Positions 29,106-37,843 of a stretch of 51,343 nucleotides of DNA are shown piece by piece. The stretch lies in the NCBI GenBank assembly GCA_017635515.1, contig JAGBLH010000286.1:1-51343 (forward strand), given 5' to 3'. The notes under the pieces were generated by a model, which searched no databases, was not told the origin of the DNA, and saw only the letters and a program-made list of their open reading frames with translations. The stretch is from Selenomonas sp. Its GTDB lineage: Bacteria; Bacillota; Negativicutes; Selenomonadales; Selenomonadaceae. Each line of letters opens with the position of its first letter. Position 1 is the first letter of the stretch. The position numbers and the translations under genes were made by a program.

Positions 29106-30380
29106 ATGGATAAGGATAAAGCAGTAGACCTCCTGATGGATGAGGTCAGCCTTTATGACAAAGAAAAGCACATCTTGTATGTCCCTGATGTTGCCAATGA
29201 GTGTCATTGCCATGGCATACAGGAGTTCCACATCAATCTGAGTGATGAAAGATTGGAGGAAGAAATCCAAAAGCATGGTGGCCTGACAGCGATGTGCCTT
29301 GGATGCATCCCGGCTCCGGGGGCAATGCAAGATTACAACGATGAGTACGGGTATTCCGTTCTGGTTGGTGAAGAGATAGATCCTAAGGCTTATGGCATAG
29401 ATGATGTAGATTCCTTGCAGATGACTGATTATCTGAATGATGTCAGGAATGCTTATGGGCGTTTTGTTGCGGATTTGGATTTGCAAAATCTCACTGTTGA
29501 CCCGATGGATTACAAGAATATCACTGGCAAAGAATGGATAGATGAAGAAGCCAGGGAACAGCCAGAGAACAGCATGACGGAAGAGCAGCTTCAGCATAAG
29601 CTGTATGATTTATACCAGCTGGACTGGATGATGTTCCGTGGGCATAGCCTCAGCGAGATGATCAAGGGGATGTCAGAGGTCGCTCGTGAATCGGGAGATG
29701 AATATATCACCACTTATGATGGGGAGACATATACAGGAGAAGCTCATCTCGAAGAAGATGCTGTCGATTGCATGTATGCCCAATGGGAGAAGGATAGCGG
29801 TTTCAAAGGCGAGATTTTTGCTTGCTTCGAGGAGTTTTGCGAAAATGAGTATCTGGATGCATCATATATGCATGAATTGATGAATTCACAGCCTATTGAG
29901 CTGACAGGTAAGCTCGAAGATCTTTATGATGAATTCATGATGGCTAGGGAAGAACGGGAGATGCAGGAGGAAAAGGACAGGTATTTCCCGCCTGATATCA
30001 TGGGCGAAGAGGTCTTCCAGTATATCAGTGATGTGCTGGAGAAGGAGAAGGAGGTCATCGGGTATCGGGCAGAGGCAGCAGATAGGTATGATGCCGAGGA
30101 TGATTATTCCCCAAGGACTCTTGAGGATGCAATAAAGACATTCACTCCTGTAACTGGGGCAGATATGCTGGAAGTTCTGAAGGATGAGTCCAAGATGGAC
30201 AATGAGAAGCAGAAGGCTCCCTTTGCCGATACGGTGCTTGACGGGGCCTTGAAGTATGATACGAAGCTTCACAGGAAAGAGGCCTACAACAAGGTCAAGG
30301 AATGGATGGGGAAGCCTTGCGACAAGGTTGCCAAGGAGATCGAGAAGCTCCAGGAGAAGAACAGGGCGCAGGGCAGGTAA
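29106..30380 (+). CDS. tail-sharing paralog 2, 424 aa
   Basis: Starts MDKDKAVDLLMDEVSLYDKE with AAGGAA upstream. The N-terminal 150 residues have a Cys/His cluster (VANECHCHGIQEFHIN, then AMCLGCIPAPGA) that could bind metal, and a VDPMDYKNITGKEW segment. The central part is acidic and helical. It lacks the clear beta core of its neighbours but ends with the same tail: VLDGALKYDTKLHRKEAYNK, then KVAKEIEKLQEKNRAQGR. So only the tail, not the body, is shared, which argues that the tail is a transferable module. Function unknown. Confidence 0.7.
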   Translation: MDKDKAVDLLMDEVSLYDKEKHILYVPDVANECHCHGIQEFHINLSDERLEEEIQKHGGLTAMCLGCIPAPGAMQDYNDEYGYSVLVGEEIDPKAYGIDDVDSLQMTDYLNDVRNAYGRFVADLDLQNLTVDPMDYKNITGKEWIDEEAREQPENSMTEEQLQHKLYDLYQLDWMMFRGHSLSEMIKGMSEVARESGDEYITTYDGETYTGEAHLEEDAVDCMYAQWEKDSGFKGEIFACFEEFCENEYLDASYMHELMNSQPIELTGKLEDLYDEFMMAREEREMQEEKDRYFPPDIMGEEVFQYISDVLEKEKEVIGYRAEAADRYDAEDDYSPRTLEDAIKTFTPVTGADMLEVLKDESKMDNEKQKAPFADTVLDGALKYDTKLHRKEAYNKVKEWMGKPCDKVAKEIEKLQEKNRAQGR

Positions 30381-30407
30381 GGGATTACAGATAGTTTGAG
30401 GAAGATA

Positions 30408-31253
30408 ATGATGGATGGAAAAATAATCAAACTTGAAGAAAACAAACTAAAGGCTAAATTAGATGATGTTAGGGGAAAAAGGGAAAAACTGGAGAAGAAA
30501 TTAGCCAGACTGAAGGCTGAAGAAAAAAGAAAAGAAATGAGGGAGCGTGTTGATAGGAGAAAAATCACTTATGCTTATGGTCAATGGGCATTAGATAATA
30601 TAGAGATGCCCATGGCTGTTCCTAATACTTTTGAAGAGGCCGTACTTGATATAAATGCATTATATGATTTCTTGGGTTGCCAAAGGGAGTCGGCTCCTGT
30701 ATTCAATGAAAAATATTTTAGGCCAGGTTATTCTATGGTGGTATTAGGGGCAGAAATAAAGCAGCAGGTGGAAAAACAGATTCTTTCCTGCCCTTATTGT
30801 TGTCCTAAAACCAAAACCGAGCTTCAAGCCAATATAAGCTTTCTGAAGGAGAAATATCCGTCACAAGCAAAGGAATATAATCTGAACGATTATGATTTTG
30901 ATTGTCTGATTCCAGACAGGATATATTCTCTCAGGGAAATGCATGAAATCGGATTCCCTTTTGATGGTTTTTCTGTTCCTGACAAGGAAATGGAGTTCAC
31001 TGGTGAACTTGTTGCCAGGATGTGGGCTGCCAGGCATCCTCAACTGATATGCTTTTTTGTTTCAGATGAGGGGAAAGGATATAGGCTCAATCTGTGGTGG
31101 AAAGGGAACGATAAGGATTATTGCCCTAGACATACTCCTATATGTTTCAAGACTGTCGAAACACAAACTGTATGGAAATGCACCGTAGGACTGACAAGAA
31201 ATGGGAAGGTAGTCTGGGATACAGCAGAAGCAATGGAGGGTTATTATGAGTAA
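30408..31253 (+). CDS. hypothetical protein with N-terminal coiled coil, 281 aa
   Basis: Start MMDGKIIKLEENKLKAKLDD at 30408, 6 bases after GAGG; TTG at 30396 is less likely. Residues 10-55 form a highly charged coiled coil. The middle has FLGCQRESAPVFNEKYFRPG and a CPYCCPKTKT knuckle. The C-terminus VETQTVWKCTVGLTRNGKVV is beta-rich. It has no shared tail, unlike the genes around it, and is more A+T-rich. It overlaps the next start by 8 bases. Family not recognised. Confidence 0.65.
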   Translation: MMDGKIIKLEENKLKAKLDDVRGKREKLEKKLARLKAEEKRKEMRERVDRRKITYAYGQWALDNIEMPMAVPNTFEEAVLDINALYDFLGCQRESAPVFNEKYFRPGYSMVVLGAEIKQQVEKQILSCPYCCPKTKTELQANISFLKEKYPSQAKEYNLNDYDFDCLIPDRIYSLREMHEIGFPFDGFSVPDKEMEFTGELVARMWAARHPQLICFFVSDEGKGYRLNLWWKGNDKDYCPRHTPICFKTVETQTVWKCTVGLTRNGKVVWDTAEAMEGYYE

Positions 31254-32925
31254 GCTTAACGAGGCTTCTTTGGCAGACTTGAGAAAAGTTCTGCAAGGTT
31301 ATGAGGAAAATGGACATTCGGCAAAATCTGGTGACTGGGAGATTGCCACTGGCGGGTATGATTTAAATTGGCAGCTTTACTATAAGGGAAACCCTGTGGT
31401 TGACTGCATTGGAAACTCCATCACTGGCAGCGGGGGGACTCTTGATCATGTCAATATGGATAGGGAAGACTTTCTGAAGGTTTCCAAGGTCATCAAGGAA
31501 GAGTATCCAGATGTTCTTACCAAGGCAGAAGAGAAAGCAGAGCTGACGGGGCTTGATTATAAGACTCTTTGGGAAGAGCTTGGTGATGTGCCCGTAGACG
31601 AAAATGAAAATATTGATGTTGACTGGAGGCAGTTCCCCAAGGGGACATTCAGGGAAGATATATGGCATTGGTTTGAGGAAGAGTATGGCATCAGCGTAGG
31701 TGAGCTGATGAACGGTGATGAAGCAACAAAAGAAGAAATGCTTCTGGAAGAGAAGGCTGCTGATGATGAATATGTTTTCTCAGCCACGAAGGAGGGGCTG
31801 GAGAAGATTTCCAGTTACATCAGCGAAATGGAGGCAAAGAGGAAGGAAATCCTTGATGCCGGGCTTGATACGGTGGAAGAGGTTGGTGCATTGCCTACGG
31901 CTGGGGATATCATCAATGATATCCAGTTTGCCTATGAGGAGGAGACAAAAGATTATTGCCATCATTGGGATGTGACGGACAATCATATAACAAAGAAGCC
32001 ATTACTACTGGAACTCAACAAGGATTTTGTGAAAACAAAGATCTTGGAGGTGAAAAGGAAGGGGCAGGAGCCTGATGCTGATGCCTGGGTGACTATCCAG
32101 CAGGGGAACAGGAAGGGCTATTTCATTACTTCTGTGGGCGAATTGGACAGGAGAAAGCACCAGATGGAAAAGCTTGAGGATAGATATGGCCCAGGTGCTT
32201 TTACTGCCGACACAACGGATGAGGCATGCGCAAAGGATCTGATTGCATTGGGGGAAATTCTGGATGTTCCTAATCTCAGGGAGCTTCCCCTGATTGATGA
32301 CCAGTCCCATGCCTTGCAGACTGTGTTCAGGATGTCCCGCCAGAATGATGACGGTGGCTGTGTTTATATTGATAAGAACAATTACCAGGAACTGCTGGGG
32401 GATATCTTCAGGGATGGCATTGATCCCAATGCCTCACTGGAGTCGATGGTGCTTGATCTGCACAGCGATGTGTGCCATGTGCCTGGAATTGAGCTTGCCA
32501 TAAAGTTCCCTGAGCCGGAGGTGCTTGAGGCAGAAGAGGAGGCTTATGTCACTGTCTATCCTGAGTTCCCTGCTTGCTTTGCCAGTCGGGACAAGAGCCT
32601 CCGGCAGATGATCTATATTGTTGAGGATTCGCTTATGGAGATTGCTTCGCCTGACAGCAACAAGGAGGCGGGGCGCAAGACACTTGAAGAGGCAATGGAG
32701 AGGCGTGGCCTTGACAAGGATGACTTCATGGAGCTGATGCAGAATGCTGCCAAGTCAAAGGAGATTAGGTATGAAATACCTATTGGTGGGGCTGTGAAGA
32801 TAAACACGCAGAAGGAAAGAGTGGATGCTGTTTATACGTTCAGAAAGTGGATGAAGGAACCTGGGAAGAAGATTGCCAAGGAGATTGAGACCTTGAAAGC
32901 CAAGGGGAAGGGCGTGGGCAAATGA
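31246..32925 (+). CDS. tail-sharing paralog 3, 559 aa
   Basis: Starts MSKLNEASLADLRKVLQGYE. A unique N-terminal domain (about 1-165) includes TGLDYKTLWEELGDVP. Then comes a segment shared with paralog 4: FSATKEGLEKISSY, LLLELNKDFVKTKILEV, and WVTIQQGNRKGYFI, and later VPNLRELPLIDDQSHALQTV, ERRGLDKDDFMELMQNA. The tail is a divergent form: KINTQKERVDAVYTFRKWMK, then KKIAKEIETLKAKGKGVGK. It overlaps the previous gene by 8 bases and paralog 4 by 4, so it is one transcript. No catalytic residues can be picked out; the body is acidic. Confidence 0.7.
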   Translation: MSKLNEASLADLRKVLQGYEENGHSAKSGDWEIATGGYDLNWQLYYKGNPVVDCIGNSITGSGGTLDHVNMDREDFLKVSKVIKEEYPDVLTKAEEKAELTGLDYKTLWEELGDVPVDENENIDVDWRQFPKGTFREDIWHWFEEEYGISVGELMNGDEATKEEMLLEEKAADDEYVFSATKEGLEKISSYISEMEAKRKEILDAGLDTVEEVGALPTAGDIINDIQFAYEEETKDYCHHWDVTDNHITKKPLLLELNKDFVKTKILEVKRKGQEPDADAWVTIQQGNRKGYFITSVGELDRRKHQMEKLEDRYGPGAFTADTTDEACAKDLIALGEILDVPNLRELPLIDDQSHALQTVFRMSRQNDDGGCVYIDKNNYQELLGDIFRDGIDPNASLESMVLDLHSDVCHVPGIELAIKFPEPEVLEAEEEAYVTVYPEFPACFASRDKSLRQMIYIVEDSLMEIASPDSNKEAGRKTLEEAMERRGLDKDDFMELMQNAAKSKEIRYEIPIGGAVKINTQKERVDAVYTFRKWMKEPGKKIAKEIETLKAKGKGVGK

Positions 32926-34817
32926 ATCGTGAGGAATTTATTGAGAGCCTTCAGGACAAAGGCTTCTATGATGTGGACATTGATGCTGAGAAGGTCAATG
33001 ATTACTTCGAGCGGAAGGATTTTGAAGGCAGTGAGCCACGCATTGTCGGTAGCATGAGGTTGGAGGATATTGCTGTCCTGATCTGGCTGGACAGGGCAGA
33101 TGATGAAGTGACCCCAGGGATTCATCTGGACTTCCTGGAGCCTACGGAGGAGAGGAATGAATATGCGGAATACCTGCCTACAGACGAGAAGAAGGAAAAC
33201 CCGTTCTTTTACAATGGTTCCTATGAGTTCCGCAACATAGAGCAATGCAATGATTTTCAGAAGCTGGCAAGCTTTGTTGATGTGACGGCAAAAGCGTGGA
33301 TATTGGAAAGGGAAGAGTACAAGCTATGGGATCTCAAGTCTGACATCAGGGATGATGTCAACTTGCTCAGGAACAGGTGGAGCCAGGGGCATGAGTTTCC
33401 AAGCAGACCAACAGGAGGGGTTGGGCTGGTAGCATCTGACGATGGCAGACAGACATTTGGTGTCTTCCGTGATGAGCGACACACCGGAAAACTTTCCTTT
33501 GATATTGGCATCAAGAATGTTCGCAGGAATATCAATGGCAGGGAAAAGAATTGTGACTTGGTTTACACGAATGGCAAGCTGTTCATAAAAACTGCCCCTG
33601 ATGGGTATTCGCCTTTTACCGGCAGATCGGAGGGGGTGGAGATGTTCAAGCCACATGTCAGTGATATAAAGCTGTTCTGTGAAGAGTTCAAGGCTTTCCA
33701 TGAGGATGTTCAGAAGTTCAATGAGTCCATTGTTGCCAAGGAAAATATGAAGGACAATGGAATTGCACTGACCCTTACTGATGAGGGTCTGGCGAAGGTG
33801 TCTGATTATCACCATGGAGCTGAGGATGTTGTCAAGTTGCAGGTGTCTGCGGAAGATGTGGTCAAGCTCCTGCCTGATTTCTATGGGCCGAACAGGGCCA
33901 ATGACAATTTCCTGACTTTGAATTTTGATTCAGAGAATCCTCTAGTGCTTGAGTTCAAGAAGGATTTTGTGAAGACCAAGGTGCTGGATGTGTTCAAGGA
34001 GCCGAGCTGGGTTGATGAACCAGAAGTAAGGATATCTTACCAGCAGGGGAACAAGGTCGGCACTATGTATATACCAAAGCAGGAATATGAAAGTCGGGCA
34101 GGGTTCTATGAATCTGAAACCGTCCAGCAGACGGTCAGCAGCATGATTGCCCATGGCAAGCTGGCATATATCCCTGACCTCAAGGAGAAACCGCTTGTCG
34201 AAGACCAGTCCTTCATCTTGCAGGAAATATACAGAAGGTCGCTTTCTGACCCGCAGGGGATGGTGTTCATAGATGAGAAGAACTGCGGGGAGTTCCTTTC
34301 TGATGAGCAGAAGAGTGTGCTTGACCCTGAAGAGTATGCGTATGCTGTTAAGGAACGCTTGCGGCAAGAGAAATATGATAATCCGCTGCTTGCTGACGAA
34401 TTTCAGTTTCATGAGTTTGTTGATAATGAGCCTTTTGTGACCGTGTTCGCCCATTTTCCTGCAAAATTCACTCACGAGGCCATGGATGCCAAGGAGATGC
34501 TGCTGGCTGCTGATGCGGTGCTGATGGATCTTGCCAAAGCGGCTGACAGGGGCGAGAAGGCTGGCCTGACTTTTGAGAAGGCTCTGGAGAACCGGGGAAT
34601 CGACAAGGAAGACTTCATGGAGCAGGTCAAGAAGGCAGGGAAGTCAAGGGAGTTCATCGAGGGGGCAAGCATTGCTGGCGGGGCTATACGGCTTGAGAGC
34701 CAGCAGGACAGGAAAGAGGCTGCCAAGGTTCTCTCAGGCTGGATGAAGAAGCCTGGGGAGAAGATTGCCAAGGAGATTGAGAAGCTCCAGGAGAAGAACA
34801 GAGTGCAGGGCAGATAA
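32922..34817 (+). CDS. tail-sharing paralog 4, 631 aa
   Basis: Starts MNREEFIESLQDKGFYDVDI, coupled by ATGA to paralog 3. The N-terminal 270 residues include an ordered alpha/beta domain (DIAVLIWLDRADDEVTPGIH and LGLVASDDGRQTFGVFRDER-like strands). The second half parallels paralog 3: LTLTDEGLAKVSDY, LVLEFKKDFVKTKVLDV, VRISYQQGNKVGTMYI, LKEKPLVEDQSFILQEIYRR, NRGIDKEDFMEQVKKAGKS. The tail reads AIRLESQQDRKEAAKVLSGW then GEKIAKEIEKLQEKNRVQGR, almost identical to paralogs 1 and 2 at the end. The pair 3/4 looks like an older duplication. Confidence 0.7.
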   Translation: MNREEFIESLQDKGFYDVDIDAEKVNDYFERKDFEGSEPRIVGSMRLEDIAVLIWLDRADDEVTPGIHLDFLEPTEERNEYAEYLPTDEKKENPFFYNGSYEFRNIEQCNDFQKLASFVDVTAKAWILEREEYKLWDLKSDIRDDVNLLRNRWSQGHEFPSRPTGGVGLVASDDGRQTFGVFRDERHTGKLSFDIGIKNVRRNINGREKNCDLVYTNGKLFIKTAPDGYSPFTGRSEGVEMFKPHVSDIKLFCEEFKAFHEDVQKFNESIVAKENMKDNGIALTLTDEGLAKVSDYHHGAEDVVKLQVSAEDVVKLLPDFYGPNRANDNFLTLNFDSENPLVLEFKKDFVKTKVLDVFKEPSWVDEPEVRISYQQGNKVGTMYIPKQEYESRAGFYESETVQQTVSSMIAHGKLAYIPDLKEKPLVEDQSFILQEIYRRSLSDPQGMVFIDEKNCGEFLSDEQKSVLDPEEYAYAVKERLRQEKYDNPLLADEFQFHEFVDNEPFVTVFAHFPAKFTHEAMDAKEMLLAADAVLMDLAKAADRGEKAGLTFEKALENRGIDKEDFMEQVKKAGKSREFIEGASIAGGAIRLESQQDRKEAAKVLSGWMKKPGEKIAKEIEKLQEKNRVQGR

Positions 34818-34832
34818 ATGGAGGGTTATGGA

Positions 34833-36623
34833 ATGAAAAAGCTGATGGAGTTTGAAATCAAAGATGATGTCTATGAGGTATATGGCGATTATCAACCTGA
34901 TTGCAGCACAGTCTTTGAGCCTGATGTGATTGGTTCGGTGCTCATGAATGGAGACAAGATGCAGTCCTTTGGGAAGACATGGACGGATGTTGTTCTGGAT
35001 GAGAAGGATTTTCTGGGGATGGCCATTGCCGCCTATGTGAATGATGATGCCAATGTTCATTTCACTGAGGTGTGCGAGGAGATCGAATCCTTCAAGGATA
35101 ATGTGCAGACATATACGCATGAAATGAATGGCAAAAAGATCCCGAATACTGTAGTCACTCACATGGGGGATGCGCTGGATTTGGTGGCGCTCTCTGAGAC
35201 TGGGGGATATTATGCCAACGGCACGCTTTCTGTTGCAACGAGGACGGACGGCTCTATTGCTACGGATGTTGAGGCGTTTGTTGAGAATGCTCTGGAAGAG
35301 GATTATGAGCAGGGCAAGATGATTTATATGAGCAAGGAGGTGAAGGAGTATCTTCAGGAACTTGTGGGAGAGTATCATCAGGAATATGTGGGAGACAGGC
35401 AGGGTGAGTGGGACATGGAGCAGGTCATTGAGGGTCTTAAAGACATGCATATAAAATATGACCTGCTTCAATCGGAGCCGGAAATTGGCAATGAGGGAAA
35501 ACGGGCAGAGGCAATTGGCAAAGCTATAAAATGGCTTGAAAATCCTAAGGCAATGGCTTTTGTCCCTGAGAATGACTTCAATGCGGTGTATGATACGCTT
35601 AAAGTGATGAAGGCCGAAGTCGGTAAGAAGAGAGACAAGTATCTGAAGGTTGGCTATGAGGATGCTCAAATCATACAGGAATATTTACCGCTTGATTATG
35701 CGGTGAATAAGCTGGCGGGGAATTACCACTACTATCAAACGGAGATACTGGATTTAAAAACAAGTAAATATCCATCGGAGCCTGAATGTGGTGTTGTGCA
35801 TTTCCGGCAGGGAAATTTGTCCGGCTATGAACTGATACCTATGGAGATATTGGAAGGAGGCTATACAAAAGAGCATCTGAAAGATGAAGAGGCCGTAGCT
35901 AAATTGGTACAGACAGGCGAATTTGAACTGCCAGATCTTTACGCACTTCCGCATTACAGTGATATCAGCCCTGCTTTGCTGGCTCTATATGATGAAGTGA
36001 AAGAACTAAACCCTGCTGAATTTTTCTGCATTGAACAGGAACTGACTGATATTGCAAAAAGCAGCAAGTCACTAAAGGGACAATCAGCACAGGATATTAT
36101 CGCACAGATAGAAGCGGATATGTTATTATATCCGAATCTTAGAGAATCTATAGAAATAGATCCATATGATACAGAAACTTGCTGCGTAAATTTTCTTAAA
36201 GAATTCCGTACATGTATAGCAGATGACTATGATGGTGGGAGATATAAGAAGATGGCCCCCATTCATGGCGATGTTCCGGGAGAGAAAATTTTTGGGCAGA
36301 TCGAGAAGGCCCTCGATGTGGTGGCCGAGAGGGATACGCATACTATTCCCAATGGCGGGGAGGTTGACCGCACTCTCAAGGAGGCCCTGAGCGACTTCGA
36401 GAGCTTGTCCGGGCAGGAAGTCCTGGTGTCCCTGAAGCGTGAGGCTGAGGCTACGGATGTGCGGAAGGGCAGCACTGTCCTGCATGGAACTATGAAGTTC
36501 GAGACACAGAAGGACAGGAAGGATGCTTACAAATGGGCCAAGAAGTGGCTGAACAAGTCAGCCAAGGAGCTGGATTATGAGATCTACAAGATACAGGAGA
36601 AAGGAAAAGGACAGGGGAGATAA
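34833..36623 (+). CDS. tail-sharing paralog 5, 596 aa
   Basis: Start MKKLMEFEIKDDVYEVYGDY at 34833 with GGAGG 8 bases upstream; ATG 34818 has no good site. N-terminal domain 1-190 is unique. From about residue 200 it carries KYDLLQSEPEIGNEGKRAEA and NPKAMAFVPENDFNAVYDTL, shared almost word for word with paralog 7. The family core follows: YHYYQTEILDLKTSK, VVHFRQGNLSGYELIPMEIL, GEFELPDLYALPHYSDISPA, IIAQIEADMLLYPNLRESIE, FRTCIADDYDGGRYKKMAPI. The tail is VLHGTMKFETQKDRKDAYKW, AKKWLNKSAKELDYEIYK and IQEKGKGQGR. It is the most complete copy of the common architecture. Confidence 0.72.
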   Translation: MKKLMEFEIKDDVYEVYGDYQPDCSTVFEPDVIGSVLMNGDKMQSFGKTWTDVVLDEKDFLGMAIAAYVNDDANVHFTEVCEEIESFKDNVQTYTHEMNGKKIPNTVVTHMGDALDLVALSETGGYYANGTLSVATRTDGSIATDVEAFVENALEEDYEQGKMIYMSKEVKEYLQELVGEYHQEYVGDRQGEWDMEQVIEGLKDMHIKYDLLQSEPEIGNEGKRAEAIGKAIKWLENPKAMAFVPENDFNAVYDTLKVMKAEVGKKRDKYLKVGYEDAQIIQEYLPLDYAVNKLAGNYHYYQTEILDLKTSKYPSEPECGVVHFRQGNLSGYELIPMEILEGGYTKEHLKDEEAVAKLVQTGEFELPDLYALPHYSDISPALLALYDEVKELNPAEFFCIEQELTDIAKSSKSLKGQSAQDIIAQIEADMLLYPNLRESIEIDPYDTETCCVNFLKEFRTCIADDYDGGRYKKMAPIHGDVPGEKIFGQIEKALDVVAERDTHTIPNGGEVDRTLKEALSDFESLSGQEVLVSLKREAEATDVRKGSTVLHGTMKFETQKDRKDAYKWAKKWLNKSAKELDYEIYKIQEKGKGQGR

Positions 36624-36627
36624 GGAC

Positions 36628-37836
36628 ATGACCGAAGAGGAAAGCTTAGTAGAGGGACTGAGATCCATAAAGGATTATTCGGAAGTGGAACTCAAGGCAC
36701 AGGGGAAGGACAGCGGGCAAGCTGAGTTCTTCATTTCTGATGCGGAGACAATGGATAGAGCCATAACCCTGATAGAAAACCCCACTACAATGCGGTTCAT
36801 GGAAAAAGAAGAGGTAGATTCCTTGCTGAACAAGCTGAAGGACCTGGAAGAGTACAGCAAGGATATGGAACAGGGAAGCGAAGAGATGGGGATTGATGAT
36901 TCTGCCTGGGGAGAAGATATTGTCACGCTGGATAGTGCAAGAAATCTTATCTCGGTCAAATATCATGTCTATCAGACTGAAATACTTGATGTCCAGCGGT
37001 CAGAAGAGACTGGTGATGATTATGGCATGGTTCATTTCAGGCAAGGCCGCCTGTCTGGATATGGGCTGGTTCCTATGGAATTGCTGGATGAGGAATATGA
37101 GGGTAAGGAAACGGAAGATAAGGCGATTGTGCAGGCCCTCATAACGCAGGGGGAATTGGAACTTCCTGACCTCTGCAAACTGCCTGGTAATTGCGATATC
37201 AGTCCTACGCTGCTTAATTTTTATGATGATATAAGGCAGGAGCCTCCTGGCCGCATTGGTTATACTGAGGAGGATCTGAAAGCATTGGCAGATTCCGAGA
37301 GGTTCAAGTGGAAAGGCTATCAGGCTATCCGTGATGAAATAGAGGCTGATCTGATACTGTATCCGTCACTGAGATGTTCCATCAACCTTGATCCTGTGGA
37401 TGAAATCGGTGATCTGAAGTATGGAATCGAGTTCGAGAATGATTTCCGCACCTGCATTGCAGACGATTATCCCAGTGCGAGATATGTCAAGATGGCAGCA
37501 ATCTTCCACGATATGCCTGGAGAAGAAATCTTTGAGAAAATCGAGGAGTCCTTGAGGATTGTGGCTAAGATGGATACGCAGCGTACACTCAAGGAAGCTA
37601 TGACTCAGTTCGTGGCCCTTTCTGGGCAGGATGTCCTGGTGTCCTTGAAGCATGAGGCTGAGGCCAAGGATGTGCGGAAAGGCAGCACAGTCCTTTATGG
37701 GACTATGAAGTTCGAGACACAGAAGGACCGGCAGGAGGCATATAAGTGGGCGAAGAAGTGGCTGAACAAGCCTATAAAGGAGCTGTGTCATGAGATCAGC
37801 ATGACACAGGAGAAGGATAAGAGCCAGGGGAGGTAA
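36628..37836 (+). CDS. tail-sharing paralog 6, 402 aa
   Basis: Start MTEEESLVEGLRSIKDYSEV at 36628, 4 bases after the previous stop, with GGGGAGATAAGG upstream. Compared with paralog 5 it lacks the long N-terminal domain and begins near the KxYDLLQ region. Core: YHVYQTEILDVQRSEETGDD, MVHFRQGRLSGYGLVPMELL, GELELPDLCKLPGNCDISPT, IRDEIEADLILYPSLRCSIN, FRTCIADDYPSARYVKMAAI. Tail: VLYGTMKFETQKDRQEAYKW, then LNKPIKELCHEISMTQEKDK and SQGR. It is very close to paralog 5 in the last 110 residues, a sign of recent tandem duplication. Confidence 0.72.
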   Translation: MTEEESLVEGLRSIKDYSEVELKAQGKDSGQAEFFISDAETMDRAITLIENPTTMRFMEKEEVDSLLNKLKDLEEYSKDMEQGSEEMGIDDSAWGEDIVTLDSARNLISVKYHVYQTEILDVQRSEETGDDYGMVHFRQGRLSGYGLVPMELLDEEYEGKETEDKAIVQALITQGELELPDLCKLPGNCDISPTLLNFYDDIRQEPPGRIGYTEEDLKALADSERFKWKGYQAIRDEIEADLILYPSLRCSINLDPVDEIGDLKYGIEFENDFRTCIADDYPSARYVKMAAIFHDMPGEEIFEKIEESLRIVAKMDTQRTLKEAMTQFVALSGQDVLVSLKHEAEAKDVRKGSTVLYGTMKFETQKDRQEAYKWAKKWLNKPIKELCHEISMTQEKDKSQGR

Positions 37837-37843
37837 ATAAGGA